A DNA stretch of 64,000 nt, taken from the NCBI RefSeq assembly GCF_003672135.1, contig NC_039515.1:7502001-7566000 (forward strand), given 5' to 3'. This document shows, one piece after another, positions 51,712 through 62,248 of the stretch (positions within the stretch are counted from its first letter, which is position 1; each line of letters begins with the position of its first letter). The DNA is from Ooceraea biroi (Eukaryota > Arthropoda > Insecta > Hymenoptera > Formicidae). Made by a program: the position numbers and the translations under genes. The notes under the pieces were generated by a model. The model made no database searches. It saw only the letters and a program-made list of their open reading frames with translations, and was not told the origin of the DNA.

Positions 51712-52948
51712 TTAGGGGTGTGATTTAGTTTTGAGGGTTTTTTTTGCTCAAAAACGCATGTATTTAAATATGATAATGAATGAATACCTTAATCAAAATA
51801 TTTTCCTTCCTTTTCTATAACTTTTTCCCATCTTTCTGGCAAGAGATGGATTCCACCGCGATAAAATCACTCTTCTTTTCAGTTGATCCATTCGTCGACG
51901 AATTTTCGCGCTTCTTCGAAATTATGAAAGTGTGTATCCTCTAAAGCGTGTTGCATCCACCGGAACAAATAATAATCGCATGGAGAATACGCGGGGTGCG
52001 GTAAGACTTCCCATTCAAGCTCTAATAGTGTTTGTTTCACTGATAACGCAACGTCAGGTCGAGCGTTGTCACGAAGAAGAATCACTTTCCGTCGTTTACT
52101 CGCAATTGGTGGTCGGTTTTGGTCCAATGCTTGCTTCAACTTGTACAATTGGTGTCGATAACGATCAGCCGTAACAGTCTCGTGCGGATTTAACGGCTCA
52201 TAGTACACTATCCCACCAAATACAGAGCATTACTTTTGAACCGTGAATATTGCGTCTCGGAGTGGATGTTGATGGTTCGCCTGGATCCACCCATGATTTT
52301 CTGCGTTTCGGATTATCAAAATAGATCCACTTTTCATCCCCAGTAACAATCCGAGACAAAAGACTCTTCTTTTTTTGCCTGGCGATCAACGAAATGCAAA
52401 TGTTCAACCGGTTCGCAATGGCACTTTCCGACAATTGATGTGAAACCCATTTCCCTTCTTTCTGAATTTTTCCCATTTCATGTAAATGTTTGGTAACTGT
52501 TGTACGATCAACATTTAATGCTCTGGCAAGTTCTGAAGTGGATTCTGTTGGATTTTCGTGCAATAATGCTTGCAAATCTGCGTTTTCAAGCTTTCTTGGT
52601 TGTCCCGAGCGTTCTTTGTCCTTCACATCAGTATGACCACTTTTAAAGCGTCTAAACCAGTATTCACACGTCTTAATTGATGGGGCAGGATCACCATAAG
52701 TTTTCACAAGAATTCTATAACCGTCAGCCGCAGTTTTCTTTTGATTAAAAAACAAAAGCAACGCATGTCGAAAATGCTGTTTCGGAAGTTGCATTTTTAC
52801 GATAATATAAACACGACTGTTATTGCATCTATTGCTATAATGCTACTAAATGTCATGGATAATGTCAACACTGTAAGAAACAACAGTTATCGGAAACAGC
52901 TATTGGAACAAACTGACACTACAGCCATCTGTTGCAAAACCCTCAAAA
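51712..52948 (-). mobile_element. Mariner element (broken), first of a head-to-tail pair
   Basis: The same family as 10997-14310. The outer TIR at 51712 is intact, with TA at 51710-51711. The inner end stops at CCCTCAAAA and lacks the last ~17 bp of its TIR; the next copy begins three bases later. Without its right TIR this copy alone should not be mobile. Confidence 0.93.
51789..52794 (-). pseudogene. Mariner transposase pseudogene
   Basis: Minus strand. The ATG at 52794 opens 198 codons: the HTH region (to about residue 115), WVSHQL in place of WVPHEL, and D153 in GDEKWIYFDNP. Unlike the other copies, Tyr158 is intact here. The frame ends after WWDSVL through the same frameshift seen in every copy. 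The next frame (51879-52208) holds RDNARP and SPCDYYLF with the 30-residue spacing, and a last shift leads to PERWEK and the stop at 51789-51791. It is the least damaged copy of this lineage in the window, but still lacks the DLAP-like residues and one reading frame. Confidence 0.92.
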
Positions 52949-52951
52949 TTA

Positions 52952-54205
52952 TTAGGGGTGTGATTTAGTTTTGAGGGTTTTTTTTGCTCAAAAACGCATG
53001 TATTTAAATATGATAATGAATGAATACCTTAATCAAAATATTTTCCTTCCTTTTCTATAACTTTTTCCCATCTTTCTGGCAAGAGATGGATTCCACCGCG
53101 ATAAAATCACTCTTCTTTTCAGTTGATCCATTCGTCGACGAATTTTCGCGCTTCTTCCAAATTATGAAAGTGTGTATCCTCTAAAGCGTGTTGCATCCAC
53201 CGGGACAAATAATAATCGCATGGAGAATACGCGGGGTGCGGTAAGACTTCCCATTCAAGCTCTAATAGTGTTTGTTTCACTGATAACGCAACGTCAGGTC
53301 GAGCGTTGTCACGAAGAAGAATCACTTTCCGTCGTTTACTCGCAATTGGTGGTCGGTTTTGGTCCAATGCTTGCTTCAACTTGTACAATTGGTGTCGATA
53401 ACGATCAGCCGTGACAGTCTCATGCGGATTTAACGGCTCATAGTACACTATCCCACCAAATACAGAGCATTACTTTTGAACCGTGAATATTGCGTCTCGG
53501 AGTGGATGTTGATGGTTCGCCTGGATCCACCCATGATTTTCTGCGTTTCGGATTATCAAACTAGATCCACTTTTCATCCCCAGTAACAATCCGAGACAAA
53601 AGACTCTTCTTTTTTTGCCTGGCGATCAACGAAATGCAAATGTTCAACCGGTTCGCAATGGCACTTTCCGACAATTGATGTGAAACCCATTTCCCTTCTT
53701 TCTGAATTTTTCCCATTTCATGTAAATGTTTGGTAACTGTTGTACGATCAACATTTAATGCTCTGGCAAGTTCTGAAGTGGATTCTGTTGGATTTTCGTG
53801 CAATAATGCTTGCAAATCTGCGTTTTCAAGCTTTCTTGGTTGTCCCGAGCGTTCTTTGTCCTTCACATCAGTATGACCACTTTTAAAGCGTCTAAACCAG
53901 TATTCACACGTCTTAATTGATGGGGCAGGATCACCATAAGTTTTCACAAGAATTCTATAACCGTCAGCCGCAGTTTTCTTTTGATTAAAAAACAAAAGCA
54001 ACGCATGTCGAAAATGCTGTTTCGGAAGTTGCATTTTTACGATGATATAAACACGACTGTTATTGCATCTATTGCTATAATGCTACTAACTGTCATGGAT
54101 AATGTCAAGACTGTAAGAAACAACAGTTATCGGAAACAGCTATTGGAACAAACTGACACTACAGCCAACTGTTGCAAAACCCTCAAAACTAAATCACACT
54201 CCTAA
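52952..54205 (-). mobile_element. Mariner element (broken), second of a head-to-tail pair
   Basis: A 1254-bp single-unit copy with both TIRs (left TTAGGGGTGTGATTTAGTTT, right its near-inverse) and TA at 52950-52951 and 54206-54207. It shows what the 11-kb copy looked like before its internal amplification. Confidence 0.95.
53029..54034 (-). pseudogene. Mariner transposase pseudogene
   Basis: Minus strand. The ATG at 54034 opens 157 codons to GDEKWI and then TAG, the same stop as in the 11-kb array. After the shared frameshift, 53119-53448 carries RDNARP and SPCDYYL with an extra Phe to Ser change. The C-terminal PERWEK part is in a third frame, with the stop at 53029-53031. Confidence 0.92.
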
Positions 54206-54207
54206 TA

Positions 54208-54507
54208 ATATGAGAATCCAATTTCTGTAATATTTTTCGATTATTGCGCAATTGCCAGTAAACATCGTACGATTAGTGACCACTCATGGGGAGAGGCAGG
54301 GAATAATGCACGATCCACAACGACGTTGCACTTCACCGTGATACCGAGAACCGCCGTCGGGAGAAATCCCGTAGCGAGAGGATATACGGGAGAGTATTCT
54401 TGTCGTGCGCCGCGGTGACGAGATGAGAAAATAAGAGTCTGCGAAAACCGGCGAGACCGCTACGTGACGAAGATGAGGAGCAGGAGCAAGACGCGTGCGA
54501 TATAATG
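54208..54507 (+). other. Spacer between the mariner pair and mir-307
   Basis: About 300 bp, CG-richer than the flanks. It could contain part of the mir-307 primary transcript or promoter; no specific site is claimed. Confidence 0.4.
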
Positions 54508-54604
54508 GCGATCGCGCTGACTCACTCAACCTGGGTGTGATGCTTGCCTATGTATCAGGCCCTAGTGGTCATCACAACCTTTTTGAGTGAGCGAACGAGG
54601 TCGC
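54508..54604 (+). ncRNA. mir-307: microRNA precursor mir-307
   Basis: A long hairpin. The 5p arm (54520-54542, core CTCACTCAACCTGGGTGTGA) and the 3p arm (54572-54594, core TCACAACCTTTTTGAGTGAG) pair through CTCACTCAA/TTGAGTGAG and a second 10-bp stem. A lower stem pairs 54508-54520 with 54592-54604 with a few mismatches, as expected below a Drosha cut. I recognise both arms as miR-307: Drosophila 3p reads CC where this has TT (CCTCCTTG against CCTTTTTG), and 5p matches from memory. The seed of 3p (CACAACC) is the family seed. It is a conserved arthropod microRNA that represses mRNAs post-transcriptionally. Strand + follows from the 3p/5p assignment. The host transcript and promoter are not visible. 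Confidence 0.93.
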
Positions 54605-57600
54605 GTCATCGTCGAGTGACCAACGGCGAGGATGAAGACGGACGACGAAGATAAATTCCGGATCCATTGTAGAAGATTATCCGCATTTGCAACGCGTTGC
54701 TTATCTAATTTAAGATTTGTATCATGAGTTTAGCATCAAGTATATGCGTGAGTTTTAATTTTCTTCTCTTGTTTTCTAGAAGTGTTTTTTTAATTGAGAT
54801 ATATTTCTACTCTTTCGCAGTTTTAAAATGTTAATATTATAAAGTCTTCGCAATGTCATGTGATGAGATGATTGAATTACTCTTTATATTGTATATTAGG
54901 AAAATGAAGCAAGAGAATGTTTGAAGAAAGTTAAAACTCATGCATATCTCTAATATAACATTATAGATCAAAATAGGAGCGTTATAAGTCAATGTAGTGT
55001 GTTGTTGCAGATACATATCAATAGAGAGGCAGAAAATACATCAAGAGCTACCAAGAAATATTTTATTATTATTATCAAAAAAATGAATATATTTGAAAAA
55101 TTATATGAATTGAGTTTCGGTGATCGGAAAATTAGATTTGGCCATGAAATATTTCTCGATGGAGTTTCTGAATTGCTCTCTCGTGTTATTCAAATCTCCG
55201 GAGGAGATAAGATCGCGGGATTGAGGAGTTGCCTGAAATTTTTCCGAGCGTCACGTCCGGCTCAATAAGGACGAGCGTGTCTCCAGTTTGTTCAAATAAG
55301 GGAGGCGCCTGCTTATTGGTTGCACCTTTCGTTTCTCAACCCTCGTTAGCCGGTCGGCTGATTAATTCCGCGTTCGCGGGAGAGTAGGTTCAATATTGAA
55401 ATATTTCTTTCGCATTTCAATCGTGCGACCAAATTACGGCAAGCGCCGTAGATAGAACGAGATGGTCACGTTCTCCAGCAATGGTGGAGCGCGTGCACGA
55501 AGATAAAGGAAGCGAGGAAACTGAAGACACGTACGAGTGAATAGGTCGTATTGCCGCCGTCCCTCGGCGGTTTTTGCGGAATTCGACACCAGCTTCCGGC
55601 ATGTACTGGTGTCGTCTTTTTATGTTGATCGCCCTTCTCGGATCGTGTTTAATTGCTGACAAGCACGCTGGGAAAACTTTGTGCTGCGTGCAACAAAAAA
55701 TAAGATTCGACATGGTGTTTAATATTATACATTAAAATATTTAATGTTATATAAAAATTAATTAATGTTGGAGAAGTATTTTAATTAAATACAATTAAAT
55801 AGGAGAAAGAGTGCACGATTAACTTGCTACTATAAATATATATTTTTTCGTCTTTTGTCTTATTCTCATCTCCCGGGGGTGAGAATCGAGCCCTCTCCGT
55901 TATGAGATGACGTTCGTTGGGCGAGCCAGCAAAAATATATCGCCCCGTCTGAAAGCTCGCCGACAGGCTCCTCGAAAGAGGTTAATTGCGATCGCCCGAT
56001 GAATATTCATCCGATTCCGAGATAAGATCATTCTCGTTTTAAACGTCGCTGAGACGTAAATGTCTCGCGACACAGCGCGGCCGCTCGTTATTGAATTTCG
56101 CTTCCCTCTGATTTTAGCTGCGCTCGGTCGAAATCGAAGTTTTCGAAGGGAGGTTTTTTCAAAATATCGGTCTCTTTAGGTACGGTCGCGCGCGTTTTCA
56201 TTAATCATCGATGTTTCCCGCAGCCGCTTGACCATAGAAATGCATTCTGCTTGCGCACTGCATTCAATGATGAATGACAGGATGCGGCGATGCCGGTCGC
56301 CGCTGGTAATTAACTTCGTTCAGAAACGGAATAATTTATTATAGGAAATTTATTGCAGTCCGGATAATAACGGAGATTACAATAACTCGGACACGGTACA
56401 ATATAACGCCGACTAAATTATTCCGATTAGCGGATAACCGGGTCGTTACCAGCGCGCGGCGCGCTTCAGGAAAAAGGGAAAACGCGTATGGAAAATTCAC
56501 TAAGGCTTCCAGCGGACAATGGTCGATGAACGTTTGACCTTTCGAGCGACAAATAACGTTTTCGTCAATCGGAAGCGAAACTGTTCATACGTCGAGAATC
56601 GGTTGAGAGTCGTTGACGTGCCGGTCGCCGCGTGGACATCTCTCAAATCGCGATACCGTCGGTATTTCGAGATTGATTGTATCGTGACCCGAGAAATCAT
56701 GGGAATCACATGCCTGCGCATAAATTGGCAGAAACGGTCGTCCACTTGGCCAACTGCTGATCGGAGTCGAAGGTTCGAGGCCGATCGATCACAACAACGA
56801 GCTCAATGACTATTGGCAGTAACTTGCGCGATCGGCCGCGTCATCACTCGTCGGCATAATCGAAGACTTTGAGACTAATCATTTTGACTCGCTGAAGAAT
56901 GAGAAACACGCCGCGAGTTTGACGATGTAGCAACCAGCTGTAACTTGCATTTCGGGCTCGACTTGCGAAATATTTTTTTAATTATGATTAGGCATGTTAA
57001 CGGTTTATTGTCACACGAAGATTGAGCGTGACGTAAAATGAAGATTTATCATAGTGTAAAAGAGACGAGCGAAGGCACATCTTGATAATCTATTAAACGT
57101 ATAAAAGAAAATTTTTATTTAATTATAAGTTTTTCAGAATAGCAATTACGAGCCGAAAGCTTCTGAAAAAAAATGGAAAAAGCTTTGCGATACGATTCCT
57201 CGTTTCTGGAATACGTGAGAGAGTCGAGTGGCGCTAGCTGAACCGAGGGGTACAAACACGTGTTTAAGTGCAGGTACTTGAAAACGACAAAATTAGAAGA
57301 ACTACGTGGGAGGACAAGGGCAAAGATGAGGACGAAGTGAAGTGAGGCGTGCGTTCCAATTATTTTTATCTCTCGCCAATTTGTCGCTTTCATCGTCGGG
57401 CTTACCGCTCGAGCAATTGCGTGGCGCCGTCTTGGCGTTGTCGACACGGAGGAGGAATTCGAGATGATGACGGTACAGATTAAAAACAAAAAACAATTAA
57501 GGATAAAAGAAAAATAGAAACTTTACGGATATTTAAAAGTTAACGATCAAAGATAATCAAACATATAAAATTAACTTTTTCTTGTTCTCAATTTCAAAGA

Positions 57601-60248
57601 TAGTTACACGATATTTAAAAAAAATACAAAGAAGCTCGATAGCCATGTCGTAGTCGATATCTGCAAAATTAGAGCGTATAAAGCGTCGTGTGTATTCTGT
57701 GAGATATTTACCCACCCTTAGATTCTACGTCTATTACTTCACAATAGATACAATAGATTGGTGGCTTTATTGTCATCGATTTTCGTCACGCCTACTTGTT
57801 GAACAGAGATTACGGATCTGAGGAGATCTGAAGAGACTGCGGAAGATTAACGCTAAATGCAGCTTTGTCGTAGAGCGATACGGGCTTTCCGAGGAAAGCA
57901 GGACAGTAGCGGCCATTTATTCGCCGCACAAAGATATGCCTGAGAGAGCGGTACTCGCGACGGCGGAATTAGAGGGACGTAAAACAGGGGAGAGCCACGG
58001 AAAAGAGAGAGAAAATCAAGAGGAGAAGAGGCGAAGGGAGGGACAGGAAGGGACAGAGAGAGATACGCCAAGTGGAGTCAAGTGGCGTAGGCTCCGGCGT
58101 GGCGCCTTGTCTCTCCTCGATTTGTGCATCTGCTCCTGGCGCATCTTCCTCGGGCCTCGTGTCCTCCTCTCCTTTGAGCTCGGTCTCCTCGTTTGTCGCT
58201 CGGAATTCCGTGATGAGTACCAGAAACCGAACGCGACTGTTACATCCATCGCGCGTCTGCCGTTCCATCGAGAACAGCAGCGGAAGTGTGTCGTTCTGTA
58301 TCGAGTATCGAAAGCTGAGGCTCTTGTGTTCCTGTAATGTTATTTATGTAATGTAATAGGATTTTTGATGATATTAAAGCAATTTTCTCGTTCGTACTCG
58401 TTGCGAAATTCTGTTATCTAAACATCATTGATATATTTTTTCACTATCCTATTTAGGTATTTTAATCTGGATATTCTATACTTGGATTCGTCTGTTTCAC
58501 TTCATATGTGGAAAATGTAAAACAAGCACAATTAAGAAAATCCGCTTGGATTTTTTGTTTGTGTCTGTCAGATCTTTTCGTCCAAGCGTCAGGCACAACT
58601 GCTGCAGCTGAATGGGACAGCATATAATTTATTTCCTAATTTCTTTTTAACGCTACCTTTTTAAAATGATAGCATCCGCGAAAGGGAGAGAGAAAATATC
58701 CAAAATAATTATATTTTTAATATTTTTTTTAATGCATATATAATTTATTAAAATAACTTTTCTACAATGTATGTGAATATATTTTTTCCACTTTAGAAAA
58801 ATATTACAAAAATTATATGCAATCCATATTTTTCAATGTAACTCTATATCGTTGTTCCATTTTTCGTTTTCCTAACACACATGATATTTTGTTAGTTTAT
58901 TTTGTTATAATTATTTTTCACATTCTGCACACGCGTGTGTGTCCAACTGCGCTTTGTGCTTTCGACAAATTTCTCGGAGAGAACTTTATCTCGTGACGCG
59001 ATAAAAATTTCCCTCCGTTTCTCTGTGTTCCCTTCCTGGAGTGCGCGTTTCTGGGCAATCTCGTGCCTTGTCCGAAGGCAGCCTCTGGCTTTTCCACGTG
59101 AACTCCACGCGTAACGGCCGTGACCGCCTTTGTCCACCGGCAGTACGTATAATGAAATGCGTCACATCACTTCACGAATGATGCACTCGAAAGGACGGAC
59201 GCGCTGCAACGTCTCCGTTTCGTGTCGATGTTCTCACATTCTTACTGCGGATCGCACAAATACTTTGCCAGCTTTCTCAAGCAATTCCGCTAATTATAGT
59301 TCCGTCACTTAACGCCCTAGTCTGGCTTAAGCAAATTTTGCAAATAATATTCCGGGATTACGGCGATGCGTATTCAAGATGAGCGACCTATTTGCGAAAG
59401 CGTTTCCCGGCGTTTCGCCTTGAGTTTCGCTTGAAATTCATACATGAAATATTATACTTGATAATGGCATCTAGCGTAGTGTATCTCACATATCTTACTT
59501 TGTACACGTAACAATTTCGACTATAACGTTGGAATTATTGCGTATACTCAAATATGTTCGTTGCATACGAGTTGAGTAATTTCAAGCAACTTTAAGTCAT
59601 TCTGACGAAACTGGCGGAATTGACGTGTACACGTTTACGTTATCCTGTAACTTCTACACGGAACGATCGATACCGCCGGCGTTGCGGCGGAGGTGCACCA
59701 CGTTGTAATAAATAAAGATGGATCGGGCAGTTGGTTGCTGTCATACTCTCCGCCGTTTGCATTAATGGATGTCTTCCTCGCGAACACGCTCCTTGTGTCC
59801 GGCGAGCGTTATGCAATAACGTTCTCTTATTGTATGTCGCATAGTCCTGGGGAAGGTTTAGCGTGCAATTTAGCTAGCTGGAGCAGCGGGGAGGAGGCAA
59901 GCCAGCGTCAACGACGATTGGTATTCCGAACGCGACGCTCGCGGGGAACAATTGCCATCAATTTGCAGGCCGTCGCGGACACGCATTCCACGTCGTTCCA
60001 CACGCGAGTGGCGTCTGCCTCCTCTGCGTCTTGAAGAGAGACCCCAAAGAAACTTGGGAAACCTCCGCGTTCTTCTCCGCTACACGATTTAATCGCCCCG
60101 ACATGATGCCACACGACCGACGGATCGCGCGACATCAAGCAACAAATTAATTTTTCTCCATAAATCACATGGTAGACGTAATATTTGTTTGAGAATAGAG
60201 AAGACTGGAATTTTAAAAATTCCGAGAAGCAAGTAAAGTTTTATTTAA
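54605..60248. other. Unassigned DNA downstream of mir-307
   Basis: The longest unassigned stretch. Mixed composition, with CG-richer parts at 55260-56980 and 57840-58340, where frames overlap on both strands and are rich in R/E/S. No frame matches a family I know. Part of the primary mir-307 transcript may extend here. Confidence 0.45.
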
Positions 60249-60308
60249 TGTAGCCGAAGAAAATAGTTAAATTAAGTATGTAGCCGAAGAAAATAGTTAA
60301 ATTAAGTA
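60249..60308. repeat. Perfect 30-bp tandem duplication
   Basis: The unit beginning TGTAGCCGAAGAAAATAG occurs twice in a row (60249-60278 and 60279-60308). Confidence 0.95.
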
Positions 60309-60370
60309 TGTAAATTAAATAAATATTTAAGTTAAATTAGATAATTAAATTTCTAGATTAATTCCAAGCG

Positions 60371-61620
60371 CCATCTTTAACATTTGTTATCTCAAATTTG
60401 GCGCCAGACGTCAGTATCAGGTTAGGTTAGTGTGATAGATGTATGTTCGCTCTTCAAATGTCATATTTGTTTGTTCAAATATCTTCATTAGTTTTATTGG
60501 TCGATTCTTTTTTATAGAACTATGGAAAAGTCCAAAATTCGTGTGATTTATGAATATGAGTTCCGCCGTGGAACCACAGTGTCGGAGACAGCTCGTAATA
60601 TCGACGCTGTATTTGGTGAAGGTTCAACTACTAAAGCAACGGTGGGCAATTGGTTCAAAAACTTCAGAGATGGAGATTTCAGCCTCGCTAATGAGCCACG
60701 TGGAAGACCAAAGACGAAGGTGGATAATGATCACTTGAGAGCCGTAGTAGAGTCCGATCCATCTCAAAGTACACGTGAATTGGCATCGATATTCAATGTT
60801 TCCATACCCACCATATTGGTTCATTTAGCTGCAATTGGTAAGATAAAGAAGTTGGACAAATGGGTCCCGCACGAATTGACCGATGCGCAGCAGGCGCAAC
60901 GTCTAGAGGCTTCCCCTTCTTTGCTTTCCCGTCACAAAAATGAATCTTTTTTGAATCGAATTGTGACCTGCGATGAAAAGTGGATACTCTACGACAATCG
61001 TAAACGCTCACATCAGTGGTTGAACGCTGATGAAGCACCGAGACATCGCGCGAAACCCAACGTTACACAGAAGAAGCTTATGGTGACTGTTTGGTGGTCC
61101 AGGTCAGGTGTTATCTACTACAACTTTATGAAACCTGGTACATCGATAACGGCTGAAGTATATCGCAAGCAACTGGACGAAATGATGCAACAACTTGCTA
61201 TTAAACAACCGAAATTGGTCAATCGGTCAATGCCAATCCTGTTGCATGATAATGCTCGACCGCACACTGCACGACTGACCATGGCAAAGCTACGGGAGTT
61301 GGAATTGGAAACTCTCCGCCATCCACCATATTCACCAGATCTATCACCTACCGACTATCACTTCTTCCGGAATTTGGACAACTTGTTGGTGGGAAAATTC
61401 TTCAATTCTCAACAGGCAGTCGAATCAGCCTTCCGCGACTTCATCGATTCCCGTACTCCTGGCTTCTATGGTAGAGGCATAGACCAACTACCACTAAAAT
61501 GGCAGAAGTGTGTAGATAACATGGGCGCATACTTCGATCGAAAATAAATCATGTCCATGTGCCAAAAAATGCAAAAGTTTATGTTCTATTTGTAAAGTTT
61601 AAGTAAAAATGTCAAGATAG
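60371..61620 (+). mobile_element. Mariner element with intact transposase and weak termini
   Basis: About 1250 bp, the usual mariner size. The candidate ends are weakly related inverses only: 60371-60401 (CCATCTTTAACATTTG...) and the inverse of 61592-61620 (CTATCTTGACATTTTT...). A TA follows the right end, but no clear TA stands at the left. The ends are therefore far less well kept than the coding region. It is unrelated at its termini to the mariner copies at 11 and 52 kb. Confidence 0.65.
60522..61547 (+). CDS. Mariner transposase, complete DD34D
   Basis: 341 codons without stop or frameshift, the normal mariner length. Mariner transposases bind the inverted ends as dimers and cut and paste the element at TA. 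In order: N-terminal paired HTH domains (about residues 1-110, with GRPKTK linker-like basic residues near 61-66), WVPHEL at 114-119, catalytic D151 (CDEKWILYDN), D243 (LLHDNARPH) and D278 (SPDLSPTDYH). The last two are 34 residues apart, as required. The C-terminal GIDQLPLKWQKCVD is present. The sequence is closest, from memory, to the Hsmar1/SETMAR-like (cecropia) group and not to the mauritiana-type copies elsewhere in this window. The ATG at 60522 is the first in frame. AATAAA at 61543-61548 overlaps the stop codon. It could be an active source or a retained (domesticated) gene. Confidence 0.93.
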   Translation: MEKSKIRVIYEYEFRRGTTVSETARNIDAVFGEGSTTKATVGNWFKNFRDGDFSLANEPRGRPKTKVDNDHLRAVVESDPSQSTRELASIFNVSIPTILVHLAAIGKIKKLDKWVPHELTDAQQAQRLEASPSLLSRHKNESFLNRIVTCDEKWILYDNRKRSHQWLNADEAPRHRAKPNVTQKKLMVTVWWSRSGVIYYNFMKPGTSITAEVYRKQLDEMMQQLAIKQPKLVNRSMPILLHDNARPHTARLTMAKLRELELETLRHPPYSPDLSPTDYHFFRNLDNLLVGKFFNSQQAVESAFRDFIDSRTPGFYGRGIDQLPLKWQKCVDNMGAYFDRK

Positions 61621-62240
61621 TATAAAAAATACACGTACGCGCGGCGCATCTGCTGCTACGTCGAGAAATGAGAATGCAGAAGCCCGTCAGCCGCTCGCAG
61701 GCCGTCATGTTTGATCGCATGGGTTAATTAATTTCGCAGGGTAACTGCCGTAGCGCGTCCGAAGCTCGGCATTCCGAACGGGCGAAACGCCGTCATTATA
61801 ACGCGCCGCTACGGGTCTACTCGTTACATAAACCTGCGCTTATACGGATGGATACGGGCGATAGTCTAGTCAGGCGTAGCCTGCCAATCGCGGCGCGGAC
61901 CGAGTCGATACACACGAATACGTTATGCAATTGTAGGCGGGCGAGCGGGCGAACGAGCAGAATGCAACTCGCACGGATCTCGCGCAAGTCAGCTTTGTGT
62001 CCCGCGTGTTCGTTACATTGCTCTATTACGAGTGTGTGCGTGCGCGCATGCGTGTGTGAATAGTAACGTGACGTAACGTAAGCGGGCCTCTGCAGGTGCG
62101 AACCGCAGACTGCCGCGCTAATGGAGAATCGCGAGTGGAGCGGCGGCTTAATTACCCGCCAGGTTGCCAAGGAACCAATAAAAAGCCGCGCGCAATTATT
62201 GCGCGAATGGCGGTGGTGGATACCGGTTCTTGCGGGTTGC
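61621..62240. other. Unassigned CG-rich DNA
   Basis: No gene is recognised. A TG-rich run lies near 62028-62058. Overlapping frames on both strands. Confidence 0.5.
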
Positions 62241-62248
62241 ACTTGTCG

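Noticed and set aside
60420..60432. Telomere-type TTAGG repeat
   Set aside because: Only two copies of the motif; chance.
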